A stretch of 64,000 nt of DNA from Akkermansiaceae bacterium UBA2381 (GTDB lineage Bacteria; Verrucomicrobiota; Verrucomicrobiia; Verrucomicrobiales; DEV007). Both the position numbers and the translations under genes were made by a program. This document shows positions 53,635-62,629 of the stretch, in pieces (the first letter of the stretch is position 1; the number at the start of each line of letters is the position of its first letter). The stretch spans positions 1-64,000 of the forward strand of contig DDSV01000015.1 of NCBI GenBank assembly GCA_002344215.1, given 5' to 3'. The notes beneath the pieces were generated by a model, which did not search any database, had not been told where the DNA came from, and was given only the letters and a program-made list of their open reading frames with translations.

Positions 53635-54450
53635 ATGTCCTACCTTGAGCTTGAGAACCTGACCCGCCATTTTGTCCGCCGCGAGGGCTGGCCGATTCCG
53701 CGCAAGACGATCGTGCGGGCAGTCGACGGGGTCTCGCTTCAGATCGAGAAGGGTGAGATTCTCGGACTCGTCGGGGAAAGCGGGTGCGGGAAGACGACCC
53801 TTTCCCGGCTCATCATGCAACTGCTCACGCCGACCTCTGGCAGCGTGATCCTCGAGGGAGAGCGGCTTGCCGACCTCCCTCCCGAAGCGATCCGGACGCG
53901 CCGGCGTGACTTTCAAATGATCTTCCAGGATCCCTATGCCTCGCTGAATCCCCGCATGACGGTATTCAGCACCCTCGCCGAGGCCATCCTGACCCGTCAC
54001 CCGGAGTTGGCGCGGGATCGCTCCGCCCTCGAGTCAGCCGTCGCGGCGCTGATGGCAAGGGTCGGACTGGATTCACGCTACATTCGGAAATATCCGCACG
54101 AGTTCTCAGGAGGGCAGCGCCAGCGCATTGCCATTGCCCGTGCCCTCGGCACGGAGCCGAAGCTCATACTCGCGGATGAGCCCGTCTCCGCGCTTGATGT
54201 CTCGATTCAGTCGCAGATTCTCAACCTGCTCCTCAAGCTGCGAAAAGATCTCGATCTCACTATGGTCTTCATTTCCCATGATCTCTCCGTGGTGCGGTAT
54301 GTCGCCGACCGCATCGCTGTGATGGACGGGGGAAAAATCGTCGAAGTCGGCGAGTCCGACGCGCTCTTCCATTCACCTCAATCCGGGGTGACCCGGACAC
54401 TGCTCAAGGCGATTCCCAAAATCCGTTACTCTGCCGAAGCCACCAACTGA
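53635..54450 (+). CDS. oligopeptide/dipeptide ABC transporter ATP-binding protein (OppF/DppF-like), short
   Basis: This 271-residue ATPase has Walker A GESGCGKT (47-54), FQDPYASLNPR, signature SGGQRQR and Walker B ILADEPVSALD. It lacks most of the C-terminal oligopeptide-type Cys domain usually present in OppF (about 320 residues) and ends after LLKAIPKIRY. It is probably the partner of the ATPase at 48463. The DUF1080 gene starts 7 nt downstream, so they are co-transcribed. Confidence 0.92.
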   Translation: MSYLELENLTRHFVRREGWPIPRKTIVRAVDGVSLQIEKGEILGLVGESGCGKTTLSRLIMQLLTPTSGSVILEGERLADLPPEAIRTRRRDFQMIFQDPYASLNPRMTVFSTLAEAILTRHPELARDRSALESAVAALMARVGLDSRYIRKYPHEFSGGQRQRIAIARALGTEPKLILADEPVSALDVSIQSQILNLLLKLRKDLDLTMVFISHDLSVVRYVADRIAVMDGGKIVEVGESDALFHSPQSGVTRTLLKAIPKIRYSAEATN

Positions 54451-54457
54451 TCCATCG

Positions 54458-55150
54458 ATGAAAAAGCTCCTCTTTGCCGCGCTCCTTTTTGCTCACCCTC
54501 TGCCTGCTGCTGAAGCTGGCGACGGAGTGGTCATCTTCGATGGAACCAGCCTCGAGGGTTGGGATTTCGAGGCAGGTGGCTGGGTCATCGAGGAGGATGG
54601 ATCCCTCACCTGCCGGATGAAGGATTTCGAGGCTGACGATGGTTCGGTGACACCCCGCGGCATGGGATATATCTGGACGAAGCAGGAATACGGCGACTTC
54701 GAGCTCACCCTCTCCTACAAACTCTCCGAGGCTGCCAACACGGGAGTGTTCTACCGGTCGGAAAAAAGCGATCCGGTCCATCGCGGTTCGGAGGTGCAAC
54801 TGGTCGACAATGTCGGCTTCCAGAAGCTGCACGGAGCAAAGGATGTCAGGAAACTCAACGGCTCCTTCTACGAGGGCAAAGGACCCGAGGCTGACCCGGC
54901 GAATCCGGTCGGGCAATGGAACACTCTCACCCTGAAATGTGTCGGGCCGCGCGTGACTTGCCAGATCAACGGGGTTCAGGTTTTTGATGTCGACGTGGAC
55001 GATTGGCCCGAGGTAGGGAAAAACCCTGACGGAACAACAAACAAATTCAAAGTCGCGATCAAGGACAAGCCCCGCAAAGGCCACATCGGCCTGCAAAACC
55101 ACGGTCAGGTGGTCTGGTTCAAAGACATCAGGGTCAAGTCACTGGACTGA
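54458..55150 (+). CDS. DUF1080 (3-keto-disaccharide hydrolase-like) exported protein
   Basis: This 230-residue protein has a signal peptide (MKKLLFAALLFAHPLPAA) and the concanavalin-like DUF1080 fold: VVIFDGTSLEGWDF, IWTKQEYGDFELTLSYK, NTGVFYRS and HIGLQNHGQVVWFKDIRVK. The family is annotated as 3-keto-glycoside hydrolases from a few studied members and is expanded in planctomycetes and Verrucomicrobiota. It follows the OppF-like ATPase by 7 nt, perhaps linking sugar-conjugate hydrolysis with uptake. Confidence 0.9.
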   Translation: MKKLLFAALLFAHPLPAAEAGDGVVIFDGTSLEGWDFEAGGWVIEEDGSLTCRMKDFEADDGSVTPRGMGYIWTKQEYGDFELTLSYKLSEAANTGVFYRSEKSDPVHRGSEVQLVDNVGFQKLHGAKDVRKLNGSFYEGKGPEADPANPVGQWNTLTLKCVGPRVTCQINGVQVFDVDVDDWPEVGKNPDGTTNKFKVAIKDKPRKGHIGLQNHGQVVWFKDIRVKSLD

Positions 55151-55162
55151 CCCTGTGGGGTC

Positions 55163-55858
55163 TTAATCGGCCCCATCCTGACGGCTCATCCCCGGCAAAA
55201 AGTGGCGGGCTGCCCACGAGCCGATGACGGAGAGACCATAGATGTAGGCAGTGCAGGCGGCACCCATGACCCGTTCCACCCCGACGCGTTCATCGAGATT
55301 TTTGAATACCCGGAGTTCCTCAAGGTGCTTTTTTGCCCTCGCTCCGGCATCGAGTTCGGTCGGAACGGTCATGATGTTCCAAACCGCAATGATTGACCAC
55401 GCCAGAAGAACGAGCGGGAAAACGGTCTTTGTCATCCCCAGCGCCAGCGTGAACAGACCGACGATGAAGAGGGGAAGGCTGAGATAGACGGTCCAGTAAA
55501 TCACCGAGGTCCGCCAGAGCAGGGGACGATGCCCTTCGAAATGTTGAATCGCTTTGCCCGCCTGCTGCGAGGCCATGGCGAGTGCGGTAAACGTGGAACC
55601 GGAAAAATGCTGCGCGGCGAGGGTGATCTGCCTTTTGTCGGGGTAATAAAAGTCCTCCAGAATGCCCCGTCCTCGAACGATGGAGACTCCCTCAATGCCG
55701 CGGTGGCGGAGGATCTTTTCAGCAAGCTCTGCGCCCGTGATTCTGGAGGAAATCGTATTCTGCGCCTCCTGTCCGTAGACCTTCAGGAAGCGGCTGCGCC
55801 CCCACATCGTGAGGGCGAGAGCAATCATGAATATCAGGACAAAAAGCTGCATTGCCAT
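55163..55858 (-). CDS. YugP-family membrane protein with degenerate zinc-protease motif
   Basis: This 231-residue protein has an N-terminal membrane segment, two central ones and a C-terminal one, with the YugP/DUF neutral-zinc-metallopeptidase arrangement: EDFYYPDKRQITLAAQHF, AIQHFEGHRPLLWRT and PTELDAGARAKKHLEEL. In active members the motif reads AAHEVGHAIQ. Here the same place reads ASQQAGKAIQ (residues about 97-106), so both zinc His and the catalytic Glu are gone. It is probably an inactive pseudoprotease. The Coa1-like gene is 63 nt upstream on the same strand. Confidence 0.82.
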   Translation of the reverse strand: MAMQLFVLIFMIALALTMWGRSRFLKVYGQEAQNTISSRITGAELAEKILRHRGIEGVSIVRGRGILEDFYYPDKRQITLAAQHFSGSTFTALAMASQQAGKAIQHFEGHRPLLWRTSVIYWTVYLSLPLFIVGLFTLALGMTKTVFPLVLLAWSIIAVWNIMTVPTELDAGARAKKHLEELRVFKNLDERVGVERVMGAACTAYIYGLSVIGSWAARHFLPGMSRQDGAD

Positions 55859-55921
55859 CAAGCCTCGCACGGAACGGGGGCTTCGGCAATTGCCCGACTG
55901 CGCCGATCAGGGCGCTTAGCC

Positions 55922-56341
55922 CTATCGTGAAAGCGGGATGGGCTCAGCGGATCCGTCCACCTCAAGCTGCCAGGTCTCGTAGTTCCAGGTTGGACTGCCG
56001 GCCGACTTGGTGCCGATCACCTTGATCGTTCCCTTGCCATTGGGGCCTGAGACAGGAATGCTGAAGTCCACGGTGCCTTCTCCGTTCGTGGTATTCACGC
56101 TGCCCGAGAACAAAAATCCCGGTTCGATCGGCTCACCGAGGGCGGCAATGGCGGCGGGGTTGGACTCCACGGCGGCGATGGACTCCACGTAGGCGTCACT
56201 CTTTTTGATCGCGCCCATGGCGAAGTAAAAGATGGCTCCGGCACCGATGATCACGAGGGCGACCAAGCCGAGACAGCCGCAGCCGATAAAGGCGATGATT
56301 TTTCCTGCGGATGACTTGCCTGGCTGTTCGATTGCGCTCAT
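55922..56341 (-). CDS. Coa1-like (cytochrome oxidase assembly factor) membrane protein
   Basis: This 139-residue protein has a single membrane helix (about 15-40, IIAFIGCGCLGLVALVIIGAG). A Coa1-type domain follows with SDAYVESIAAVESNPAAIAALGEPIEPG and a GTIKVIGTKSAGSPTWNYE strand segment. In mitochondria Coa1 assists Cox1 assembly; bacterial members are uncharacterised. I chose ATG 56341; the open frame extends 26 codons further. It shares a strand with the YugP-like gene and diverges from the NYN gene. Confidence 0.83.
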   Translation of the reverse strand: MSAIEQPGKSSAGKIIAFIGCGCLGLVALVIIGAGAIFYFAMGAIKKSDAYVESIAAVESNPAAIAALGEPIEPGFLFSGSVNTTNGEGTVDFSIPVSGPNGKGTIKVIGTKSAGSPTWNYETWQLEVDGSAEPIPLSR

Positions 56342-56433
56342 GCCGTTAATCTGAACACTTCGTAGCGGCAGAGCAACCAAAAACCGCCTCTTTCCGCATT
56401 TGCCAATCGGGTGTTCCACCGCGAATCGTAGGA

Positions 56434-57276
56434 ATGCCAGCGGATCAAAAGACCTCTATCATGGCAATCTTTGCCGATTTCGAGAATGTCGCGATCGGGG
56501 CCGAGCAGGCCAAATACGAGCGCTTTGATATCAACAAGGTAATCGAGCGGGTCCTCGTGAAGGGCAATGTCGTCGTCCGGAAGGCCTATTGCGACTGGGG
56601 TCGCTACGACAAGTTCAAGCGCAGCATGCACGAGGCGAATTTTGAACTGATCGATATTCCCCATGTGCGCCAGTCGGGCAAAAACTCCGCCGACATTCGT
56701 ATGGTCGTGGACGCCCTCGACCTGTGTTACACCAAGCCGCATATCGATACCTTTGTCGTGATCAGCGGGGACTCCGATTTTTCGCCCCTGGTGAGCAAAC
56801 TTCGCGAAAACAACAAGGACGTCATCGGTGTCGGGGTGAAGCAATCGACCTCGGATCTCTTTGTCGCCAATTGCGACGAGTTCATCTTTTACGATGATCT
56901 GGTGAGGAAAAAGGAAACCCAGCGGGCCCGCCAGGCTCCGAAAAAGGCGGCCGAGAAGACCACCGCGGGAAGTGCCCCCGGAAACGACAAGCGGGACGAG
57001 GCGGTCAATCTTGTGCTCGAGACCTTCGAAACCATGTCAGAGACCCGGGGGGAGGATGAAATGGTCTGGGGTTCCATGGTCAAGCAGGCGATCAAACGTC
57101 AGAAACCGGGTTTTGCCGAGAGTTACTATGGGTTCCGGGGATTTAATGCCCTCCTTGAGGAGGTCCGGGATCGGGGGCTCATCGAGCTCCAGGCCGACGA
57201 GAAATCCGGGGGGTATATCGTGAGGACGGTGGGACCGGCTCAGGTGGTGCCTGAAGCGGGCATTATGGAGAATTGA
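56434..57276 (+). CDS. NYN-domain (LabA/PIN-like) protein with C-terminal LOTUS/OST-HTH domain
   Basis: This 280-residue cytosolic protein has an N-terminal NYN nuclease-like domain with acidic residues in IFADFENVAI (Asp15), SADIRMVVDAL and ISGDSDFSPLV. An Ala/Lys-rich linker (about 170-190) follows, then a C-terminal winged-helix LOTUS/OST-HTH domain (about 190-268). The layout suggests RNA binding and processing, but no substrate is known. It sits alone between the divergent Coa1-like gene and pstS. Confidence 0.88.
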   Translation: MPADQKTSIMAIFADFENVAIGAEQAKYERFDINKVIERVLVKGNVVVRKAYCDWGRYDKFKRSMHEANFELIDIPHVRQSGKNSADIRMVVDALDLCYTKPHIDTFVVISGDSDFSPLVSKLRENNKDVIGVGVKQSTSDLFVANCDEFIFYDDLVRKKETQRARQAPKKAAEKTTAGSAPGNDKRDEAVNLVLETFETMSETRGEDEMVWGSMVKQAIKRQKPGFAESYYGFRGFNALLEEVRDRGLIELQADEKSGGYIVRTVGPAQVVPEAGIMEN

Positions 57277-57458
57277 ACGATATTTTTAAGGCGCTGATAT
57301 TAAATGGGTTGAGTTGATTTCCAGGGCTCTTTTGGAACGGCTCCGAATGTGACGGGATTGATACGGTAGCCAGTTTGATAAGAAGGAGCACGTCGCGCAC
57401 GGTTCGTCGGGTTCGAAATCCGGACCCGATTTACAAAACCAACTCTGAAATAGACACA

Positions 57459-58268
57459 ATGAAAAACACACTCGCCATTTTTGCCGCTGCCGCGCTCCTC
57501 TCGGGAGCTCAAGCGGAAGACAAGATTGTTATCAAGGGTTCCGACACGCTGGGTGCCAAAATGGTTCCACAGCTTGCTGAAGCCTACAAAGAGGCCGGCA
57601 ACGCCGCCACTTTCGAGATCGCCGCTGAAGGCTCTTCAGTTGCCTTCACCAGCCTCCTTGCCGGAGCTTCCGACATCGGTATGTCCAGCCGCGACATTAA
57701 GAAAGAAGAAACAGAAGAGTTCACCGCCAAGGGACTCAAAATCAAGGAGTGGGTCGGTGGTTACGACATGATCGGTATCATCGTGAATGCTAAGAACGGT
57801 CTCGCTGACATCACTCTCAAGCAAATCGAGGGGATCTTCACTGGTGAGATTAAGGATTGGAGCGAAGTCGGTGGCGAAGCCGGTCCGATCTCTGTCTACA
57901 CACGCAACACCTCATCGGGTACCTACAAGTCCTTCCAGGAGATGGCAATGGACAAGCGTGACTACGGTGCCGACACCCAGAAAATGGCCGGCAACGAGCA
58001 GATCGCTGAGGAAGTAGCAAAAAATGCCAATGGAATCGGTTACGTTGGTCTTGCTTACGCCAGCAAGGAAGGCGTCAAGGCCATTTCTGTGGATGGTGTC
58101 GAGCTCAAGCCTGAGAACAAGTCGACCTACCCGATCGCTCGTACCCTCTTCTACTACACCGTTGAGGGCAAAACCTCTCCGGCTGCTGAGAAGTTCCTCA
58201 CCTGGGCAACCACCGATGACAAGGCTGTTGAAGTGGTTGAGCGTGTTGGATTCATCTCCTTCAAGTAA
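57459..58268 (+). CDS. pstS: phosphate ABC transporter substrate-binding protein
   Basis: This 269-residue periplasmic protein has a signal peptide (MKNTLAIFAAAALLSGAQA). It has the PstS phosphate-binding segments IVIKGSDTLGAKM, GSSVAFTSLLAGASDIGMSSR, YTRNTSSGTYKSF and NGIGYVGLAYAS. It is the first gene of the pst cluster and is separated from pstC by 188 bp with two hairpins, so it can be made in excess over the permease. I chose ATG 57459 to start at the signal peptide. No clear Pho box was found in the 182 bp upstream. Confidence 0.95.
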   Translation: MKNTLAIFAAAALLSGAQAEDKIVIKGSDTLGAKMVPQLAEAYKEAGNAATFEIAAEGSSVAFTSLLAGASDIGMSSRDIKKEETEEFTAKGLKIKEWVGGYDMIGIIVNAKNGLADITLKQIEGIFTGEIKDWSEVGGEAGPISVYTRNTSSGTYKSFQEMAMDKRDYGADTQKMAGNEQIAEEVAKNANGIGYVGLAYASKEGVKAISVDGVELKPENKSTYPIARTLFYYTVEGKTSPAAEKFLTWATTDDKAVEVVERVGFISFK

Positions 58269-58289
58269 TCCTCTTATTCTGCCAGTGAT

Positions 58290-58318
58290 GGCGGGCCCGG
58301 CTTCGGGTTAGGCCCGCC
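58290..58318 (+). terminator. GC-rich hairpin after pstS
   Basis: Arms 58290-58297 and 58311-58318 pair over eight bp, with a 13-nt loop that can fold further (CCCG-CGGG). Only TT follows, so it may attenuate or protect the pstS message rather than terminate strongly. Confidence 0.5.
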
Positions 58319-58341
58319 TTATGCTGGACATGAAATTTCCG

Positions 58342-58369
58342 CCCGGCGAGCCATCTCGCCGGGTCTTTC
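58342..58369 (+). terminator. intrinsic terminator between pstS and pstC
   Basis: A perfect 9-bp stem (58342-58350 with 58355-58363) with loop CCAT is followed by TCTTTC. It probably separates pstS from pstCAB expression. Confidence 0.65.
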
Positions 58370-58456
58370 ATCTCAGTCTCTAGAATCTTAGCTACCCTCC
58401 GCGTCGAAAATCATTTAAAAAAGAGCGATTTAGTGCGCCCCTTCCCTGCTACTGCC

Positions 58457-60478
58457 ATGAGTGAGACTCCTACTTCAGCCGATAGTTTTTCCGGACGCGA
58501 TGCCTTCAAGCGAAGGGGATTCCGCATTCTTGGTATCGGGTTGCAGGACGTTATCCGTTACTTTTTCGGCGGGAACGCGAGTTTGGCTATTGTCTTGATC
58601 ATTCTGATCTGCTTTTTCCTTGGGCGCGAAGGAATCATGTTTTTTCCGGCCCACCATGAGGGGCTCGGATCCTACCGCCAGGCCGGTCAGGAATTTGTCG
58701 ATTACATGGGCGAAGAAATTGACGCCCATACTAAATTTTATAGCGCCGCCAATATCGCTTATTTTGCCGAGGTTAATGAATCGTCGGCGATTGAAGACGC
58801 ACAAATTGCGACGGCTCGGGCTGTTCTTGCCAATGTTGAAACCATCACGCGGAAGTCGTGGAACCTGCTTGAACGTAAAATCGAAGAAGAGGTAGGGCTC
58901 GCAAAGAAGGTCGCCGGACTCGCCGAGGGTTCGCCGGAAATCCCTGAAGTGCAGCAAATGCTCGAAACGCGCCGGTCTGAGATTGAGAAATTGCGGGTGA
59001 CCTTAAGGGCGGAGGTGGAAGCAGCCCTCGAATCCCCTGATGCCTGGTCCACCGGAGGGAGTGACCGAGGGGTAGGACTTACGAACATCGAAAAAATTCG
59101 CGAAGCGGTTCTGTTTGAGGCGTTTCCGAAAGCCAAAGAAGAGCATCCCTTCCTGCTTGAGCTTAAAGCAGCCAGCAAAACAAAGAAAGCAGACACGGCG
59201 GCGCGACTGATCGCGTTTAAAACGACACTCACGGAGATACAGAGTGCGGTGAAACCACTTCGTACGCTGCACGGAGAGCTACGAAAACACGCGACAGAGA
59301 ATCGGGCTGTTATCAATAGTTTTAAATCCGCACCCCAGAGGCGTGCTGCGCTACTTGCCGGTGCAGAGAATGTGGACGATCCGGCAGAAAAGGCGAAACT
59401 TCAGGCTGAAGCAGACGAGGTCGTGATCACGGAACCCGATCTGGTGGCAATGAACGCCCCGCTCTACGCGGCGGTCTCAAAGTATGCAGAGGTGTCCCTT
59501 CCTCTCAAAGCTGAAATGGAACGCCTTCTGCAAGCGTTGCCGTCAACGGTTTCCACAGAGAGCGCCCGCGAGAACCTCGACCGAAGCCGGTCTGCCTACG
59601 GGAGCTTCAAAGGGGTGCAGAAGGCGAATCGGGATCGCATCCCAAGCTGGCGTCACGATTTGCCGGTTTCCTGGATAAAGTCTTTCTCCGCGTTCCTGTT
59701 CGGCAAGCAGTGGATCACAAATAGTTCCTGGCATGACTTTTATGGCCTCCTGCCCCTTCTTACAGGATCGCTGATGATTTCGGTCATTGCCCTGATTGTG
59801 GCCGTGCCTTTTTCGATCGCCGCCGCGATTTACGTCAATCAGCTGGCACCGCGGCGTGAGCAGGAGATCGTCAAACCGGCGATCGAGTTTATCGGGGCGA
59901 TTCCCTCGGTGGTTCTCGGATTCTTTGGGATCCTTGTACTGGGGGAAATGCTCCGTGAGGTGAGTCAGGTTGAATGGCTCTCCTGGGTTCCCGGTTTTCC
60001 CATGGCGGAACGGCTTACCATTCTAAACGCCGGCCTGCTCCTCGCGTTTATGGCGGTTCCCACGATTTTCACCCTCACCGAAGATGCGCTTGAGAATGTT
60101 CCTTCCGCCTTCGCGGAGAACTCCTTCGCGATGGGTGCGTCGAGACTTCAGACTGTTTTCCGGGTGGTTCTTCCGACCGCTGCTTCCGGTCTGATTGCCG
60201 CTGTGCTTCTCGGCTTCGGCCGAATCATCGGTGAGACCATGGTGGTGCTCCTCGTTGCCGGTAATAAGATCAAAATTCCCGATTTCTCCGAAGGCTTCGG
60301 TGTTGTCACTCAACCAACCCATACGATGACGGGGATCATTGCCCAGGAGCTGGGTGAGGTTGACGGGGGATCACTTCACTGGAGAGCCCTTTTTATTGTC
60401 GGAATGGTTCTTTTTGTCATTGCCCTTCTCGTCAACTACGCGGCGCAACAGGCACTGAAACGCTTCCAGAAAGTATAG
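58457..60478 (+). CDS. pstC: phosphate ABC transporter permease PstC with large inserted periplasmic domain
   Basis: This 673-residue protein is more than twice the usual PstC length (about 300). TM1 is at about 39-60 and the permease core begins near residue 430 (LLPLLTGSLMISVIALIVAVPFS). It shows EFIGAIPSVVLGFFG and the coupling segment AFAENSFAMGASRLQTVFRVVLP, with RIIGETMVVLLVAG after it. The approximately 370 residues between them are hydrophilic, helix-rich and Glu/Lys/Ala-heavy with heptad-like spacing, so a periplasmic coiled-coil domain is predicted. The start is ATG 58457; a GTG at 58433 would add eight residues. pstA follows 41 nt later. Confidence 0.94.
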   Translation: MSETPTSADSFSGRDAFKRRGFRILGIGLQDVIRYFFGGNASLAIVLIILICFFLGREGIMFFPAHHEGLGSYRQAGQEFVDYMGEEIDAHTKFYSAANIAYFAEVNESSAIEDAQIATARAVLANVETITRKSWNLLERKIEEEVGLAKKVAGLAEGSPEIPEVQQMLETRRSEIEKLRVTLRAEVEAALESPDAWSTGGSDRGVGLTNIEKIREAVLFEAFPKAKEEHPFLLELKAASKTKKADTAARLIAFKTTLTEIQSAVKPLRTLHGELRKHATENRAVINSFKSAPQRRAALLAGAENVDDPAEKAKLQAEADEVVITEPDLVAMNAPLYAAVSKYAEVSLPLKAEMERLLQALPSTVSTESARENLDRSRSAYGSFKGVQKANRDRIPSWRHDLPVSWIKSFSAFLFGKQWITNSSWHDFYGLLPLLTGSLMISVIALIVAVPFSIAAAIYVNQLAPRREQEIVKPAIEFIGAIPSVVLGFFGILVLGEMLREVSQVEWLSWVPGFPMAERLTILNAGLLLAFMAVPTIFTLTEDALENVPSAFAENSFAMGASRLQTVFRVVLPTAASGLIAAVLLGFGRIIGETMVVLLVAGNKIKIPDFSEGFGVVTQPTHTMTGIIAQELGEVDGGSLHWRALFIVGMVLFVIALLVNYAAQQALKRFQKV

Positions 60479-60519
60479 TCACCTCCTTCGGTTTTTCCCA
60501 CCTATCCCGCTAATTTCTC

Positions 60520-61674
60520 ATGCACGACATTTCCGAAGAAATTCCGAAACATCGCACTGCCAATCCCTTTGCGAGCAAAGGGGGGGCGCAGAAACGAAAG
60601 GACGTGTTCACTGCCACCGCCCTTCGGCTTGCCACTTACTTCATCCTTCTGTGCGCCGGGTATATTTTTGTCGACATCATTATCAAGGGGGCACCTGTGG
60701 TCTTTAAGGCCTCTCCGCCCTTTGTGAATATCGACTTCCTGACAAAGAGTCCCGAGACACTCATGACCTTTGAGACGTCCGATGGTGCAGAGCACAAACT
60801 TGATTTCAGTGACTATTCCCAGTTCAAGCGGGACTTCCCTGACTTGAAGATTGTTGAGGAGCATTCCCACGCGTTCTCCGGTGGGGGGATCCTCGGTCCG
60901 CTCGTGGGAACAGCGCTCCTGACGGGGATCTGCATTATTGTTGCTCTTTTTGTCGGTCTCACCACAGCGATCTACCTGAATGAGTATTCTTCGAAAGGTC
61001 GGTTTATGGATTTGATCCGGCTGGCGATCATGAACCTCGCGGGAGTTCCATCCGTGGTTTTCGGACTCTTTGGACTCGGCCTTTTCTGTCTCGTGGCCCC
61101 GGTTATCACGGATGCTCCCATGGAATCGGCCCTTTTTACGGTTCCGATTCTCTTCACGAAGTCCTACATATCATTTCAGGGGTGGGGCACCTGCATGCTT
61201 GCAGGCGGGTTCACGCTCGCCGTGATGGTGTTGCCGGTTATCATTGCCGCGTGCGAGGAATCATTAAAGGCAATCCCAATGGGATTTCGCGAGGCCTCAC
61301 TCGCTCTCGGCGCGACCAAATGGCAAACGATTGCCAAGTCTGTGCTTCCCTACGCGTTTCCGGGTATGCTGACGGCTTCTGTTCTCGGAATTACCCGGGT
61401 AGCCGGAGAAACCGCTCCCATCATGTTTACGGCCGCGCTTTCGCACAAGGACAAGCTGCCGTGGCAGGATGTTAACGGTGTCGGCGGGTTCCTGTCCCAA
61501 TCGGTTCAGGCGATGCCTTACCACATCTATACGGTGGCGGCTCGTATTCCGCAGTCTGAATACACCCGGCCCATGCAGTATGGGTCAGTCTTCGTCTTCC
61601 TCGTGGTGGTGATGCTTTTTGCCGCTCTTTCCGTATTTCTCCGCATCCACTACCGGAAAAAAATCAAATGGTAA
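60520..61674 (+). CDS. pstA: phosphate ABC transporter permease PstA
   Basis: This 384-residue permease is longer than the usual 280-300 because the loop after TM1 is about 65-70 residues (roughly 58-125, with NIDFLTKSPETLMTF). The core has GILGPLVGTALLTGI, NLAGVPSVVFGLFGLGLF and the coupling segment AIPMGFREASLALGATKWQTI. It forms the channel with PstC. pstB follows 49 nt later. Confidence 0.94.
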   Translation: MHDISEEIPKHRTANPFASKGGAQKRKDVFTATALRLATYFILLCAGYIFVDIIIKGAPVVFKASPPFVNIDFLTKSPETLMTFETSDGAEHKLDFSDYSQFKRDFPDLKIVEEHSHAFSGGGILGPLVGTALLTGICIIVALFVGLTTAIYLNEYSSKGRFMDLIRLAIMNLAGVPSVVFGLFGLGLFCLVAPVITDAPMESALFTVPILFTKSYISFQGWGTCMLAGGFTLAVMVLPVIIAACEESLKAIPMGFREASLALGATKWQTIAKSVLPYAFPGMLTASVLGITRVAGETAPIMFTAALSHKDKLPWQDVNGVGGFLSQSVQAMPYHIYTVAARIPQSEYTRPMQYGSVFVFLVVVMLFAALSVFLRIHYRKKIKW

Positions 61675-61723
61675 CGGGAGAATTTGAAATATTTCACATG
61701 ACAAGCTCGCGAGGATTGCAACC

Positions 61724-62578
61724 ATGAAAACAAGTATGTCTGAACAAGAGAAACAAGAGGAGGTCTTGACTCCGGAGACAAAGACTGCCAACCAACCCGT
61801 GACGCGGGAGAATACTCACGACCTGGTGATCGACGTGGACAATGTGAGCTTTGGCTATGTTCCCGGGAAGGATGTTCTTCGGGATATCACCATGAATATC
61901 AACCGGGGTGAGGTGACGGCATTTATCGGGCCCTCCGGCTGCGGTAAGTCGACATTGCTCCGTTGCTTCAACCGGATGAATGATCTCATCCCCACGGCGG
62001 GGATCTCCAAAGGAGAGATTCGTATTCTCGGAACCGATATCCACGCTCCGGAAGTTGATGTGATCGAACTTCGAAAACACGTGGGTATGGTTTTCCAGAA
62101 GTATAATCCGTTTCCGAAGAGCATTTACGAGAATGTCGCCTTCGGCCTTCGAATCCAGGGGATCAACGGCAAGCAGGCGCTCGATCAGGCAGTCGAGGAG
62201 AGCTTGCGTTACGCGGGTCTCTGGGAGGAAGTTAAGGATCGTCTCAACGCGAGCGGTCTCGGTCTTTCCGGCGGGCAGCAGCAGCGTCTTTGCATCGCGC
62301 GAGCCATCGCCGTGCGGCCCAAGATTGTTCTGATGGATGAGCCGTGTTCGGCTCTCGATCCCATTTCAACCGCCATCATCGAAGAACTGATCACAAAACT
62401 CAGATCGGAATTCACGATTGTCATCGTAACGCACAACATGCAGCAGGCGGCGCGCGTCTCGGATCGGACCGCGTTCTTTTATCTTGGGAATCTCATTGAG
62501 ATGGACAGGACAACAACCATGTTCAGCAACCCTTCGAAGAAGCAGACCGAAGACTACATCTCGGGAAGATTCGGCTGA
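61724..62578 (+). CDS. pstB: phosphate ABC transporter ATP-binding protein PstB
   Basis: This 284-residue ATPase has Walker [10 protein letters not shown] (69-77), the PstB-typical [12 protein letters not shown] loop [16 protein letters not shown], signature LSGGQQQR and Walker [14 protein letters not shown]. It drives phosphate uptake by PstC/PstA. The hydrophilic lead of about 32 residues is extra; ATG 61724 is used. phoU, which normally follows pstB, is absent. Confidence 0.96.
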   Translation: MKTSMSEQEKQEEVLTPETKTANQPVTRENTHDLVIDVDNVSFGYVPGKDVLRDITMNINRGEVTAFIGPSGCGKSTLLRCFNRMNDLIPTAGISKGEIRILGTDIHAPEVDVIELRKHVGMVFQKYNPFPKSIYENVAFGLRIQGINGKQALDQAVEESLRYAGLWEEVKDRLNASGLGLSGGQQQRLCIARAIAVRPKIVLMDEPCSALDPISTAIIEELITKLRSEFTIVIVTHNMQQAARVSDRTAFFYLGNLIEMDRTTTMFSNPSKKQTEDYISGRFG

Positions 62579-62588
62579 TCCCGCTTTC

Positions 62589-62629
62589 AAAAAACTCCGC
62601 CCCGGGGATCAGTCTCCGGGGAAGGAGTT
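62589..62629 (-). terminator. intrinsic terminator of the FHA-cyclase gene
   Basis: On the minus strand AACTCC and CCCCGG pair with CCGGGG and GGAGTT (62629-62593), broken by a small internal bulge, and a run of six U follows (62594-62589). One arm lies within the last codons of the gene. Confidence 0.6.

Noticed and set aside
57400..57440. T-loop-like sequence GGGTTCGAAATCC upstream of pstS
   Set aside because: The flanking bases do not form the paired T stem and no acceptor, D or anticodon arms can be drawn, so it is not a tRNA.
57277..57458. Possible Pho box upstream of pstS
   Set aside because: No pair of CTGTCAT-like 7-mers with 11-bp spacing was found by eye.
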